Part shown: piece after piece, positions 1 to 8,188 of the stretch | How the letters are laid out: every line of letters starts with the position of its first letter | How positions within the stretch are numbered: position 1 is the first letter of the stretch | Assembly (NCBI RefSeq): GCF_014696345.1 | Contig: NZ_JACJPY010000002.1 | Location: 1-64,000 of the forward strand | Source: Pseudanabaena cinerea FACHB-1277 | Lineage (GTDB): Bacteria > Cyanobacteriota > Cyanobacteriia > Pseudanabaenales > Pseudanabaenaceae | Direction of reading: 5' to 3' | Length of the DNA stretch: 64,000 bases | The notes under the pieces: model-generated | What the model saw: only the letters and a program-made list of their open reading frames with translations | Told to the model about the DNA's origin: nothing | Databases searched by the model: none | Position numbers and translations under genes: made by a program

Positions 1-78
1 GGCGCTTCGCGCCGCCCATCCTTACCTATTTAGCACTACCCCGTTTTCTAAAATCGCTGTAAGTTTTCAAAAGTAAAA

Positions 79-121
79 AAGATCCAACGTTGTGGCGCAA
101 AGCGCCACAACGTTGGATCTT
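79..121 (-). terminator. Perfect 20-bp hairpin downstream of the TolC-type gene
   Basis: Arms 79-98 and 102-121 are perfectly complementary around an AAA loop, with GCGC at the stem top. An A-run (75-80) on the + strand becomes a T-run after the stem when read on the minus strand, so it fits an intrinsic terminator for the leftward gene ending at 167. The GCGC-AAA-GCGC tip recurs at other gene ends in the window. Confidence 0.7.
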
Positions 122-166
122 GGCTTTTAATGTCTATTTTGATATTGGGAAGGGCTTATCTAGAGA

Positions 167-1699
167 TTACAAACCACTAACGGCACGTTCTAGATTAGCG
201 CGAGATTGGTTATAACCAATGATTGCTTGGACTCGGTTGACATCAGCGCGGGTGAGGTCAGACTCGGCGGTGATCACCTCTAGCTGTGTGCCGACACCAG
301 CATCAAGGCGCAAACGGGCAAGTCGCAATGCCTCTTCTGCCTGCTTGACGGCGATCGCGGCGGTTTCGATCTGTTGAAAGCGCGATCGCTGATTGATGTA
401 CGCCTCTTCCACATCATAACGAGCTTGGCGGGCTGCCTGCTCAAATCTCACTTCTGCAAGGGCTTGGTCGGCTTTGAATTGGTTCACCTGTGCCGATGCT
501 CTGCCCCCATCATAGAGACTCCAGTCTAGCCTTGCCCCTAACTGATAGCCCGTACCAATACCACCACCACTACTAAATTCGGAGGCAGTATTAAAATTGG
601 CAAATACACTTACCTGTGGACCTAATCTGGCGAGCGCAGTACTAGCGCGATCGCGGGCAACCTCACGCTCTAGCTTACGGATATCCAGTTCAGCACGATT
701 TCTGACCGCTAAGAGAATAGTCTCCTCTATGGGCAGTTTCCACTCAGACACAGGGGCAATCTTATCGGCGGCGGTGATTTCTAAAGTCGCGGGATAGTTA
801 ATCTGACGTGCTAACTCTCGCCTTGCCACTAACTGAGCCGCTTCCGCATTGAGTAGTTCTTGCTTGGCATTGGCAAGTTGCACTTCCGATTGCAAAACGT
901 CAAATTTAGTGCCAACCCCTGCCCTTTCCCTCGATTTGGTATCCTCAAGGCTTTTTTGCGAATTTTCTACTGCTTTTAGCCGAATCCGAATCGTTTCATC
1001 GGTATTTTGCAAATTGTAATAGGCTGTAACGATGCTGAGGCGTACTGCTTGTTTCGCCCGACTTAGTTCTGATTCGGCAATCCGCAAATTGTTTTCAGAG
1101 GCACGGATCGAATTGTCATTTACCCCCGAATCAAAAATATTGTAATTAATGCCTAATGTGCCAGATAGGGGGTTGCTAATGGTGTTGTTGGATAGATTGT
1201 TGTTGTTGTTGCTGAGGCGGGTTTGGGCAGAGTCGTTGTAGCTATATTGCAATGAACCTGACACAGTGGGCGATCGCCCTGCTTCTGATTCTTGCAGTAC
1301 TGCTCTCGCTCGCTCTACGGCAATCCTTGCCTGAATCACATCGGAATTATTCTTCTCAACTAAGTTCAGTAACTCCTCAAGGGTGACGGGGTTAGAACGC
1401 TCTAGCTTAACTTGGCTAGGCGTGGTGGGTACAACTAAGGTCTGGGCGGGATCAAGCTTGCCTGAGTTCGTGACTGTGGCATTGGGATCGATCCGCGCAG
1501 GCTCAGTAGAGGAGCTAATGACAACTGGTGGCTTAACTACGGTGGTGTCAGGCTCTAGCACCACCTCACTCACAGGATTAAGTTCGAGATTAAAATCAGG
1601 ATTAAAAGCTATTGGTAATTCTTGAGCATTGGCTGTCCAAGCTGGAATCAGAAGCGACAAACTCGCACCAAATGTCAACCAACTCGAAGATATTCGCAT
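167..1699 (-). CDS. TolC-family outer membrane efflux/secretion channel
   Basis: This 510-residue protein begins with a signal peptide ending near AWTANAQ, followed by a roughly 80-residue Pro/Thr/Val-rich linker (about residues 27-105). The rest is a repeated alpha-helical/beta-barrel pattern typical of outer membrane efflux proteins. Two internally similar halves are visible: each contains a helix pair rich in Ala/Glu/Arg (for example NNSDVIQARIAVERARAVL and a later RAELDIRKLEREVARDRAS) and a glycine/aromatic strand segment (LNYNIFDSG-like, LDWSLYDGGRASA). Members of this family form the trimeric outer membrane duct for type I secretion and RND/MFP efflux. No inner-membrane partner gene is adjacent, so the substrate cannot be inferred. 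The long proline-rich linker before the barrel is common in cyanobacterial versions. Confidence 0.9.
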   Translation of the reverse strand: MRISSSWLTFGASLSLLIPAWTANAQELPIAFNPDFNLELNPVSEVVLEPDTTVVKPPVVISSSTEPARIDPNATVTNSGKLDPAQTLVVPTTPSQVKLERSNPVTLEELLNLVEKNNSDVIQARIAVERARAVLQESEAGRSPTVSGSLQYSYNDSAQTRLSNNNNNLSNNTISNPLSGTLGINYNIFDSGVNDNSIRASENNLRIAESELSRAKQAVRLSIVTAYYNLQNTDETIRIRLKAVENSQKSLEDTKSRERAGVGTKFDVLQSEVQLANAKQELLNAEAAQLVARRELARQINYPATLEITAADKIAPVSEWKLPIEETILLAVRNRAELDIRKLEREVARDRASTALARLGPQVSVFANFNTASEFSSGGGIGTGYQLGARLDWSLYDGGRASAQVNQFKADQALAEVRFEQAARQARYDVEEAYINQRSRFQQIETAAIAVKQAEEALRLARLRLDAGVGTQLEVITAESDLTRADVNRVQAIIGYNQSRANLERAVSGL

Positions 1700-1918
1700 A
1701 AATTTAGTCTGTCACTCCTCAGATTTATCAATAGCTTATAACGTAATTCAATTAGTGCATCTTCCGATAGCCACTACATCACAATCATCGTGCAATTGGT
1801 TGAACCTTTATTTTCATATAACACTTTAACATGATGTAGTTATACAAAATTTGGGAATTTTAATATACACTCAGTCTTTGGAATTTTAAACACCTGTAGC
1901 GCTTTTAGTGAATACCAT

Positions 1919-3484
1919 ATGAATATTATTGCATCTCTCACAAATTCTCTAACTTGGAAGGGCGACGCGCTGGCGATCGCGGTGTTTGCAAATCCTAAAT
2001 CGCCCAAAGATGCGGCATCTCCTGAAATTGCTTCTGAAACTGCCTCTGAAACTGCCACCAAAGGTTTTGAATTAAGTGATGCTCTCAAAAAACTCGATAT
2101 GCAGGTCTTGGGCTGCACAATCAGCGATCTGGTGACTGAAGGTGAATTTACGGGCGATCGCGGTGCTAGTGTGAGCGGTCGAGTGGGGATTGATTTTGCG
2201 GTGCGTAAGGTGATTTTGATTGGTTTGGGGGAGCCTGCCAAAGCCAGTGCCGATGATTGGCGCAGGGCTGCGGCGATCGCGGCTAAATGGGCGCATAGGG
2301 AAAAGATCAAAAGCTTAGCCCTCGCTTTTCCTAATTACAACCAAGATGTGGCGGTCACAAGTCAGGCGATCGTAGAAGGTATCCTATTAGCAACCCATCA
2401 GGATAAACGTTTTAAATCCAAGGATAAGCAGCCTTTACTGTTAACACAGGTGGAAATTTTAGAAACTGATCCCAATCTAGCAACACCAGCGATCGCCAAA
2501 GCTAAGCAAATTATTGATGGCGTAATCTTAGCGAGAGAGTTAGTATCTGCCCCTGCCAATGTGGTTACGCCGATTACCTTAGCGGACACAGCGCAGGCGA
2601 TCGCCGCCGAGTCAGAATATTTTACCGCCAAAATTTTAGAAAAGGCGGATTGCGAGGCTCTGGGCATGGGCGCATTTTTGGGGGTTGCCCAAGCTTCAGA
2701 ACTGCCGCCTAAGTTTATTCACCTCACCTATAGTCATGGCATACCCAAACACAAACTGGCGATCGTGGGTAAGGGCTTAACCTTTGATTCGGGTGGGCTG
2801 AATTTAAAAACGGGTGCAGGTAGCAGTATTGAACTAATGAAAACCGATATGGGTGGTTCGGCGGCTGCGTTGGGGGCAGCGAAGGCGATCGCCCACCTGC
2901 AACCAAAGGATATCGAAGTTCACTTCATCGTTGCTGCCTGTGAAAATATGGTTAGCGGTCGCGCCATGCACCCAGGGGATATTTTGACCGCCTCCAATGG
3001 CAAAACCATTGAGGTTAATAACACAGATGCCGAAGGACGCTTAACCCTAGCCGATGCCCTCGTCTATGCCGACAAACTGGGTGTGGAGGCGATCGTCGAT
3101 CTGGCAACCCTCACGGGTGCTTGTGTGGTGGCTTTGGGTGAAGATATTGGCGGGATGTGGGCAAATGATGATGCTTGGGCAGAGGCGATCTCTGAGGCGG
3201 CGAAAAATTCTGGTGAAAAATTCTGGCGGATGCCCCTTGAAAAGCCCTACTTCGATCAACTTAAATCCGTGGTGGCAGATTTTAAAAATACGGGTTCCCG
3301 CGCAGGTGGTGCAATCACGGGCGCATTATTTTTGCAACAATTTATCGACAAAACCCCCGCTTGGGCGCATCTTGATGTGGCAGGTCCCGTTTGGAGCGAT
3401 CGCGAGTCAGGTTACAACAATGCTGGTGGCACTGGTTTTGCTGTTCGCACCCTCGTGAATTTGATTAGCGCTTACAGTGCTTAG
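1919..3484 (+). CDS. pepA: Leucyl aminopeptidase (M17 family)
   Basis: A 521-residue cytosolic metallo-aminopeptidase that removes N-terminal residues, preferring leucine, from peptides. The C-terminal catalytic half carries the family signature NTDAEGRL at residues 368-375, the metal/bicarbonate-site segment [14 protein letters not shown] and [16 protein letters not shown]. The N-terminal half is the M17 macro-like domain. It contains about eight HIP1 octamers, so it looks native. ATG at 1919 follows the divergent tolC-type gene with a 219-bp intergenic space. The segment [21 protein letters not shown] near residue 28 is a low-complexity insertion. Family identification is secure; physiological role (peptide turnover) is family knowledge. 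Confidence 0.96.
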   Translation: MNIIASLTNSLTWKGDALAIAVFANPKSPKDAASPEIASETASETATKGFELSDALKKLDMQVLGCTISDLVTEGEFTGDRGASVSGRVGIDFAVRKVILIGLGEPAKASADDWRRAAAIAAKWAHREKIKSLALAFPNYNQDVAVTSQAIVEGILLATHQDKRFKSKDKQPLLLTQVEILETDPNLATPAIAKAKQIIDGVILARELVSAPANVVTPITLADTAQAIAAESEYFTAKILEKADCEALGMGAFLGVAQASELPPKFIHLTYSHGIPKHKLAIVGKGLTFDSGGLNLKTGAGSSIELMKTDMGGSAAALGAAKAIAHLQPKDIEVHFIVAACENMVSGRAMHPGDILTASNGKTIEVNNTDAEGRLTLADALVYADKLGVEAIVDLATLTGACVVALGEDIGGMWANDDAWAEAISEAAKNSGEKFWRMPLEKPYFDQLKSVVADFKNTGSRAGGAITGALFLQQFIDKTPAWAHLDVAGPVWSDRESGYNNAGGTGFAVRTLVNLISAYSA

Positions 3485-3491
3485 AATAGAT

Positions 3492-3520
3492 CGGTTCGGT
3501 GGGCGAAGCCCGCCGAACTG
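3492..3520 (+). terminator. Hairpin downstream of pepA
   Basis: Arms of 13 nt (3492-3504 and 3508-3520) pair around a GAA loop with two imperfect positions; it starts 8 nt after the pepA stop. There is no clean T-run, so it may act as a 3'-end hairpin rather than a strong terminator. A second small palindrome (AGCGCAAAGCGCT, 3532-3544) follows. Confidence 0.55.
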
Positions 3521-3613
3521 ATGTTGGGTTCGAGCGCAAAGCGCTATAAATACCGCAAACAAGCTACGATAACAAAGACATCAGCAAAATCTAGAAATCG
3601 ATCAAAAATTAGT

Positions 3614-3904
3614 ATGGTAGAGCGTCCTATAAAAAAGGCAGACCGTCAGCCTAAACCTGAAGACAATGACGGCAATCAAGCCAAAGAATCCGACAATAGG
3701 CGCTCTGACCGCAGTGGAGGCAAAGAGTCGCGGGAAAAAAGAGGTAAGCGTGATTCCCGTAAGGAAGAGGTGAAAGCTCCTGTAAATTTGGCGCTCATGC
3801 GTGGACCTAAACCCACTAAACCCAAACCCGAAGCGATCGCTGAGGAAGAAGTAGTTGCGGAAGAAGCTGCCGTTGAAACTGTTGAAGTTACTGAAGAAGC
3901 ATAA
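3614..3904 (+). CDS. Small highly charged hypothetical protein
   Basis: A 96-residue protein starting at the ATG of MVERPIKKADRQ. An upstream in-frame start at 3521 would add about 31 residues but falls on the palindrome after pepA, so I prefer 3614. The first 60 residues are dominated by Lys, Arg, Asp, Glu and Ser and predicted to be disordered; the middle has the less charged segment VNLALMRGPKPTKPKP; the tail is a strongly acidic Glu/Val/Ala run. I do not recognise a domain. The basic/acidic split resembles nucleic-acid-associated or chaperone-like small proteins, but nothing in the sequence proves this. A strong hairpin terminator follows at 3951. Confidence 0.7.
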   Translation: MVERPIKKADRQPKPEDNDGNQAKESDNRRSDRSGGKESREKRGKRDSRKEEVKAPVNLALMRGPKPTKPKPEAIAEEEVVAEEAAVETVEVTEEA

Positions 3905-3950
3905 AGATAGCTAATTCGGTAAATTTATCAATTGTTTCTGCTCACAACCA

Positions 3951-3996
3951 AAAAAGTCGAAGATCTACATCAATTAACCAAGATCTTCGACTTTTT
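3951..3996 (+). terminator. Bidirectional intrinsic terminator
   Basis: Perfect 16-bp arms (3951-3966 and 3981-3996) with a 14-nt loop; the left arm begins with five A and the right arm ends with five T, so the structure works in both directions. It closes the pepA-side genes before the accessory group starting at 4124. Confidence 0.85.
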
Positions 3997-4018
3997 CTGT
4001 AAATATACTGATGGATTG

Positions 4019-4077
4019 AAAACCAAACCCAGTATGGGTTTTTAAATAAAGTAATGGCTACGCCATTTCCTTATTTT
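4019..4077. repeat. Dispersed 59-bp palindromic repeat, copy 1
   Basis: This segment aligns without gaps to 43044-43102. Both share AAACCCAGTA, then TTTT or TTTC, AAATAAAG and a hairpin AATGGC-N3-GCCATT. The loop reads TAC here and GTA in the other copy. It lies directly upstream of the ATPase gene. Confidence 0.7.
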
Positions 4078-4123
4078 GGTATTAACCTATAATGCTGTCA
4101 AAACACCTCACGATCTAATCCCC

Positions 4124-5458
4124 ATGTCCCAAGATCTGCTGACTCAGATTTATAACTCCTTTGATCCGTTTGAGCCATTGCCTGCGGGTGATCCTGCCTA
4201 TGTGGACTGTGCAGAGGTGCGGGGCGATACGAATATTTTGGTGGACTTGGGGAATAAGTTGTTGCGATCGCAGCGCATGGTTTGTCAGCTATACACAGGG
4301 CATCGGGGCGGTGGTAAATCGACAGAACTTTTACGGCTAAAGGATCATTTAGAAAAAAATGGCTGTGTGGTGGTTTATTTTGCGGCGGACGAGGATGATA
4401 TCGATCCTGAAGATGCGGAATATACGGATATTTTGCTGTCTTGCACAAGGCATTTATTGGAAGGACTGAAAGATGCTGACCCTAAGCCGATTTTGGGATG
4501 GTTGGGCGATCGCTGGAACGATCTTAAGGATTTGGCACTAACAGAAATTAGCTTTGATAATTTGAGTATTGAAGCGCAAATCACGCAATTTGCCAAGTTA
4601 ACAGCCAGTATTCGGGCAATTCCTTCGGAACGACAAAAGATTCGTGACAAGGTAAATCCCCATACGATTACGTTGCTCAATGCCCTGAATGAATTTATTG
4701 AGGATGCGAAGCAGAAACTACCTAAGGACAAAACTCATTTAGTGGCGATCGCGGATAATCTTGACCGTATTTCGCTAATTCAGAAAGAACATGGGCACAC
4801 AAACTATGATGAGATTTTTTTGGATAGAGCGCAACAGTTGCAGGGGTTAAATTGCCATGTGATTTACACAATTCCGATTTCGATGGTTTATTCGAGTCGG
4901 GCTTCTGATCTGCGCGATATTTATGGCGATCCGCAGATTTTGCCGATGGTGATGGTACAGACCCCTGAAGGGGAAACCGATGAGGTGGGGACTGCTAAAA
5001 TTATCGAAATTATTACGAAGCGGATTCAGCGACCTGAGATTAGTTTAGTCCCTGATATTTTTGCCAGTAAAGAAGGCTTGCAGAGACTCTGTTTAATGAG
5101 TGGTGGTCATGTGCGGAATTTGATGCTATTAGTACGATCGGCGATTGATTACATTGACGCTTTGCCCATTACAGATAGAGCGATCCAGCGTAGTATTACG
5201 CAAGCAAGGGATACATTTCGCCGCACGGTGGAGCAAGAGGAATGGCAACTTCTGGCCAAGGTGTCTCATGACAAACAAATCGATAATGCTGAGGATTACC
5301 GTAAATTGTTGTTCAATCGTTGTGTGTTGCATTATGTCTACTTTGATGATGATGGAGAACTTCAGCCTTGGTATGATGTGCATCCCTTGATTAAGAGTAT
5401 TCAGCAGTTTAAGGATGCGGTAGAAAATTTACGTCAAGATAAAACTGAACAGCAGTGA
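4124..5458 (+). CDS. P-loop ATPase (AAA/STAND-like), regulatory NTPase
   Basis: A 444-residue protein from the ATG of MSQDLLTQIY (a TTG at 4076 would add 16 residues inside the repeat and is less likely). The Walker A motif GHRGGGKST is at residues 59-67, and a Walker B-like strand VAIADNLDRI lies near residues 205-215, followed by a sensor-like region and the motif SGGHVRNLMLLVRSAI typical of ORC/STAND-type ATPases. The N-terminus is a short helical domain and the C-terminus looks winged-helix-like. No membrane segment is visible. The stop is 3 bp before the next start, so translation is probably coupled with the TPR protein. Exact family is uncertain; a signalling or defence NTPase is an inference from architecture and context. 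Confidence 0.8.
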   Translation: MSQDLLTQIYNSFDPFEPLPAGDPAYVDCAEVRGDTNILVDLGNKLLRSQRMVCQLYTGHRGGGKSTELLRLKDHLEKNGCVVVYFAADEDDIDPEDAEYTDILLSCTRHLLEGLKDADPKPILGWLGDRWNDLKDLALTEISFDNLSIEAQITQFAKLTASIRAIPSERQKIRDKVNPHTITLLNALNEFIEDAKQKLPKDKTHLVAIADNLDRISLIQKEHGHTNYDEIFLDRAQQLQGLNCHVIYTIPISMVYSSRASDLRDIYGDPQILPMVMVQTPEGETDEVGTAKIIEIITKRIQRPEISLVPDIFASKEGLQRLCLMSGGHVRNLMLLVRSAIDYIDALPITDRAIQRSITQARDTFRRTVEQEEWQLLAKVSHDKQIDNAEDYRKLLFNRCVLHYVYFDDDGELQPWYDVHPLIKSIQQFKDAVENLRQDKTEQQ

Positions 5459-5461
5459 AAA

Positions 5462-7141
5462 ATGATGAAGTCAGAAGCGATTGATTGGGAGCAAGATTTA
5501 CCGTTAGATGCTGATGAAGCATATCAATCGCTAGTGCGATCGCTTAGGCGTACTGACGGCTTTGCGTTGTTGTTTGTACGTTGTTCTCCAATTCAGGGCG
5601 AACAAATTATTACTGATATTGGTAATGATTTAAAAGATAAAAATATTCAAGTATTGGAATTAAACGAATCCATTGATAATCTCTATGACCGTATTGCCGC
5701 TTTAGATGATCTGGAGCATCTGAATATTCTCTTTATCAAAGGGATCGAGCAGTCGATATTTGCCTACGAAGATCGGGAAGTCCATGATATTAATCTTAGA
5801 AGCCGCAGTTTGCAATATGGCGGCACATGGCAGAATGTCCCCCGTGTTTTAGGTCATCTCAATCTCAGTCGCGAACGCTTTCGTGACAATTTTAAATTTT
5901 GTATTGTCTTCCTTTTACCAGAGTTTGCCCTGCGCTATTTCATTCGCCGCGCCCCCGACTTCTTCGATTGGCGATCAAATATCTACGACTTCCCCACTGA
6001 AAAGTCTCTGGTTGATCAAGAATCTTTGCGTTTAGTTTCAGGTGGAAGTTTTGATGAGTATGAGCAATTAACGAATGAGCAACGCATTACCAAGCTGTGT
6101 CAAATTAAATCCTACATTGATGAAAGTGCGGATTCCACACAAATATCAGAACTTTGGGCTGAGAAAGGATTAATCCATGCATCTGCAAAGGAATACGAAG
6201 AAGCAATCACTTCCTATGACCAAGCTTTACAAATCAAACCTGAAGACGACTACACATGGATGTACCGAGGTAATGCTTTATCTGATTTAGGAAGAAACGA
6301 AGAAGCAATCACCTCCTATAATCAAGTCTTGCAAATCAATCCTGAAGACTATGAAGCATGTTACAACCGAGGCAATGCACTATTTAATTTAGGAAGATAC
6401 GAAGAATCTATATCTGCCTATGACAAGGTACTTCAAATACAGTCTGACTTCTACAAAGCATGGCACAATCGAGGCTTTGCACTATCTTATTTAGGTAGAG
6501 ACGAAGAATCGATTTTCTCCTATGACCAAGCATCGCAATTCAGTCCTCACAAACACGAATCATTTAACATGCGTGGTAATTCTTTATCCGATTTAGGAAG
6601 ATATGAAGAAGCGATTTCCTACTATGACCAAGCCTTGCAAATCAAACCTGACTATCACAAAGTATGGAATAACCGAGGCAGTGCGCTAGGTAATTTAGGA
6701 AGAGACGAAGAAGCAATAGCATCTTTTGACCGAGCCTTACAAATCAAACCTGACTACCACGAAGCATGGAATAACCGAGGCAGTGCGCTAGGTAATTTAG
6801 GAAGAGACGAAGAAGCGATGGCATCTTTTGAGCAAGCCTTGCAAATCAAACCTGACTACCACGAAGCATGGTACAACAGAGGTATTGTGCTAGGTGAGTT
6901 AAGAAGATACGAAGAAGCAATCGCTTCCTATGACCGCGCCCTCCAAATCAAACCTGACAAATACGAAGCATGGTACAACAAAGCCTGTGCTTATTCTCTG
7001 ATAAATGCGATCGAACTTGCCTTAGAGAATCTGCAAAAAGCAATTCAACTTAATCCTGATGAGAATAGAGAAATGGCAAAGACCGACTCGGATTTTGACA
7101 ATATCCGCCACGATCCACGCTTTCAAGCCTTGATACAATAG
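5462..7141 (+). CDS. NTPase-like domain fused to about nine TPR repeats
   Basis: A 559-residue protein. Residues 1-215 look like a degenerate P-loop domain. The segment FALLFVRCSPIQGEQII (about residues 34-50) sits where a Walker A would be but lacks GK[ST]; LNILFIKGIEQSIF resembles a Walker B strand. Residues 235-540 are about nine 34-residue tetratricopeptide repeats with the pattern AWYNRGxALxxLGRYEEAIxSYDxALQIKPD. At the DNA level repeats around 6660-6890 are almost identical, so they expanded recently. The C-terminal tail ends in DFDNIRHDPRFQALIQ, a common ending of TPR proteins. Inactive STAND-like domains paired with active ATPases are described in bacterial conflict systems (Aravind and colleagues); membership here is inferred. 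Confidence 0.85.
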   Translation: MMKSEAIDWEQDLPLDADEAYQSLVRSLRRTDGFALLFVRCSPIQGEQIITDIGNDLKDKNIQVLELNESIDNLYDRIAALDDLEHLNILFIKGIEQSIFAYEDREVHDINLRSRSLQYGGTWQNVPRVLGHLNLSRERFRDNFKFCIVFLLPEFALRYFIRRAPDFFDWRSNIYDFPTEKSLVDQESLRLVSGGSFDEYEQLTNEQRITKLCQIKSYIDESADSTQISELWAEKGLIHASAKEYEEAITSYDQALQIKPEDDYTWMYRGNALSDLGRNEEAITSYNQVLQINPEDYEACYNRGNALFNLGRYEESISAYDKVLQIQSDFYKAWHNRGFALSYLGRDEESIFSYDQASQFSPHKHESFNMRGNSLSDLGRYEEAISYYDQALQIKPDYHKVWNNRGSALGNLGRDEEAIASFDRALQIKPDYHEAWNNRGSALGNLGRDEEAMASFEQALQIKPDYHEAWYNRGIVLGELRRYEEAIASYDRALQIKPDKYEAWYNKACAYSLINAIELALENLQKAIQLNPDENREMAKTDSDFDNIRHDPRFQALIQ

Positions 7142-7152
7142 GAGAAAAACAC

Positions 7153-7356
7153 ATGATTACAACTACAGAAATCCTTCAAACCATTCCCAAACTCTCTCAA
7201 GAAGACTGCTTCCAAATAGCAAAAATACTTTTACAAGGACTGCTAACTCAAACAAACCCCACCCGCACCCAAATCAACCAACAACTCAAAATCGCCGCCT
7301 TACTTGCCGTTGACGACTACACCAACGATCCAGAGATCCATCAATTCATATCATAG
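7153..7356 (+). CDS. 67-residue antitoxin-like hypothetical
   Basis: A short ORF starting 11 bp after the TPR gene, with GGAG before the ATG (taggagaaaaacacATG). The protein is helical, and its end (AALLAVDDYTNDPEIHQFIS) resembles the C-terminal part of small cyanobacterial antitoxin-type proteins that precede MazF/PemK-like toxins. No toxin gene follows; the next gene is the nuclease-like protein 13 bp downstream. It may be a relic antitoxin or a small regulatory partner of the neighbouring genes. Function unassigned. Confidence 0.55.
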   Translation: MITTTEILQTIPKLSQEDCFQIAKILLQGLLTQTNPTRTQINQQLKIAALLAVDDYTNDPEIHQFIS

Positions 7357-7369
7357 GAAAATTAAAATT

Positions 7370-8014
7370 ATGGTTCAACTTCTCCGAATCTCTGAAGAAA
7401 CAAGCCTTGAAAAACTAGAGCAAGACTTTCTTTTACAACGTAGCGACGATCGCAACTTCTTTTTAGAATGGCAACAGGATTTACCAAATCTGACAGAAAG
7501 CGATCCCGAAGACTTGCAACGGATTACCGAACTTTATGACCGCATTAATCGGCGATCGGTGGTTTCAGAAAATATCATCAAAATGGCGATTTTATCCCCA
7601 TTACTCGATCTTGCAGGATTTTATAGCTCCCAATTTGCGATCGCTGATGAAGAATCCATCGAAATCACCACCAATGACGGTGAAACCATCTATCGAGGAC
7701 GCATTGATATTCTCGTAATCCAACAAAGTCTGTGGGTACTAGTCATCGAGTCCAAAAGTAGCAGCTTCTCCTTACACAAAGCACTGCCCCAAGCCCTAGC
7801 CTATATGTTAGCAAGCCCCAACTCAACCAAACCTACTTTCGGTTTAATCACTAATGGCGGCGAATATCGCTTTTTAAAACTAAATCATCCCAATTCACCT
7901 ACCGAACCACCACAATATGCTCCATCTTCTCTATTTTCTATTTCACCCCCAGACAATCATCTTCCGACTGTATTACAAATTTTGCGCCGCATTGCCAAAA
8001 TAATTGCACCTTGA
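7370..8014 (+). CDS. Type I restriction HsdR N-terminal-like nuclease domain protein
   Basis: A 214-residue protein; ATG at 7370 follows an AGGAAAA ribosome site, whereas the earlier in-frame ATG at 7304 overlaps the preceding ORF. The core matches the stand-alone HsdR-N-terminal family: a helical lead-in, RGRIDILVIQQSLWVLVIESK with the PD-(D/E)xK residues (Asp in RIDIL, then E-S-K), and the QALAYMLA helix followed by FGLITNGGEYRFLKL. There is no helicase domain and no hsdS/hsdM nearby, so it is not a complete type I enzyme. Such solitary proteins are frequent in cyanobacteria; substrate unknown. Co-directional and close to the ATPase/TPR pair, so possibly the effector of that group. Confidence 0.75.
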   Translation: MVQLLRISEETSLEKLEQDFLLQRSDDRNFFLEWQQDLPNLTESDPEDLQRITELYDRINRRSVVSENIIKMAILSPLLDLAGFYSSQFAIADEESIEITTNDGETIYRGRIDILVIQQSLWVLVIESKSSSFSLHKALPQALAYMLASPNSTKPTFGLITNGGEYRFLKLNHPNSPTEPPQYAPSSLFSISPPDNHLPTVLQILRRIAKIIAP

Positions 8015-8062
8015 CCAGCAAATAGAAAAAGCATCAGAACTTCAACAAATTAAATAACTTGT

Positions 8063-8188
8063 ATGTGCGATCGAGCCAAGCGCACAAATATTTCTCTATC
8101 TCAGCGCGATCTCCTGCGCCATCAAATCTATAAAATTGAATGGGAAACAGGAACAGTAATTAGTGCGATCGTCAGAATGTTTATTTAA
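8063..8188 (+). pseudogene. Short remnant, possibly of a nucleotidyltransferase-fold gene
   Basis: A 41-codon open frame whose end reads QRDLLRHQIYKIEWETGTV followed by ISAIVR. That pattern, with a helix then an ETGxxIS strand, looks like an internal piece of minimal nucleotidyltransferase-type proteins of cyanobacteria, without the start or the catalytic GSR motif. It overlaps the 3' end of the convergent aldehyde dehydrogenase by 8 bp. It may also be chance coding. Confidence 0.3.

Noticed and set aside
3526-3548. GGTTCGAGC as a tRNA T-arm
   Set aside because: No acceptor, D or anticodon stems can be built around it; it is part of a palindrome.
6180-7000. DNA repeats of the TPR region as a separate repeat element
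   Set aside because: The 102-bp period corresponds exactly to the 34-residue TPR unit, so the repeats are coding.
7370-8014. Complete type I restriction-modification system
   Set aside because: Only the HsdR N-terminal nuclease fold is present; there is no helicase, methylase or specificity subunit.
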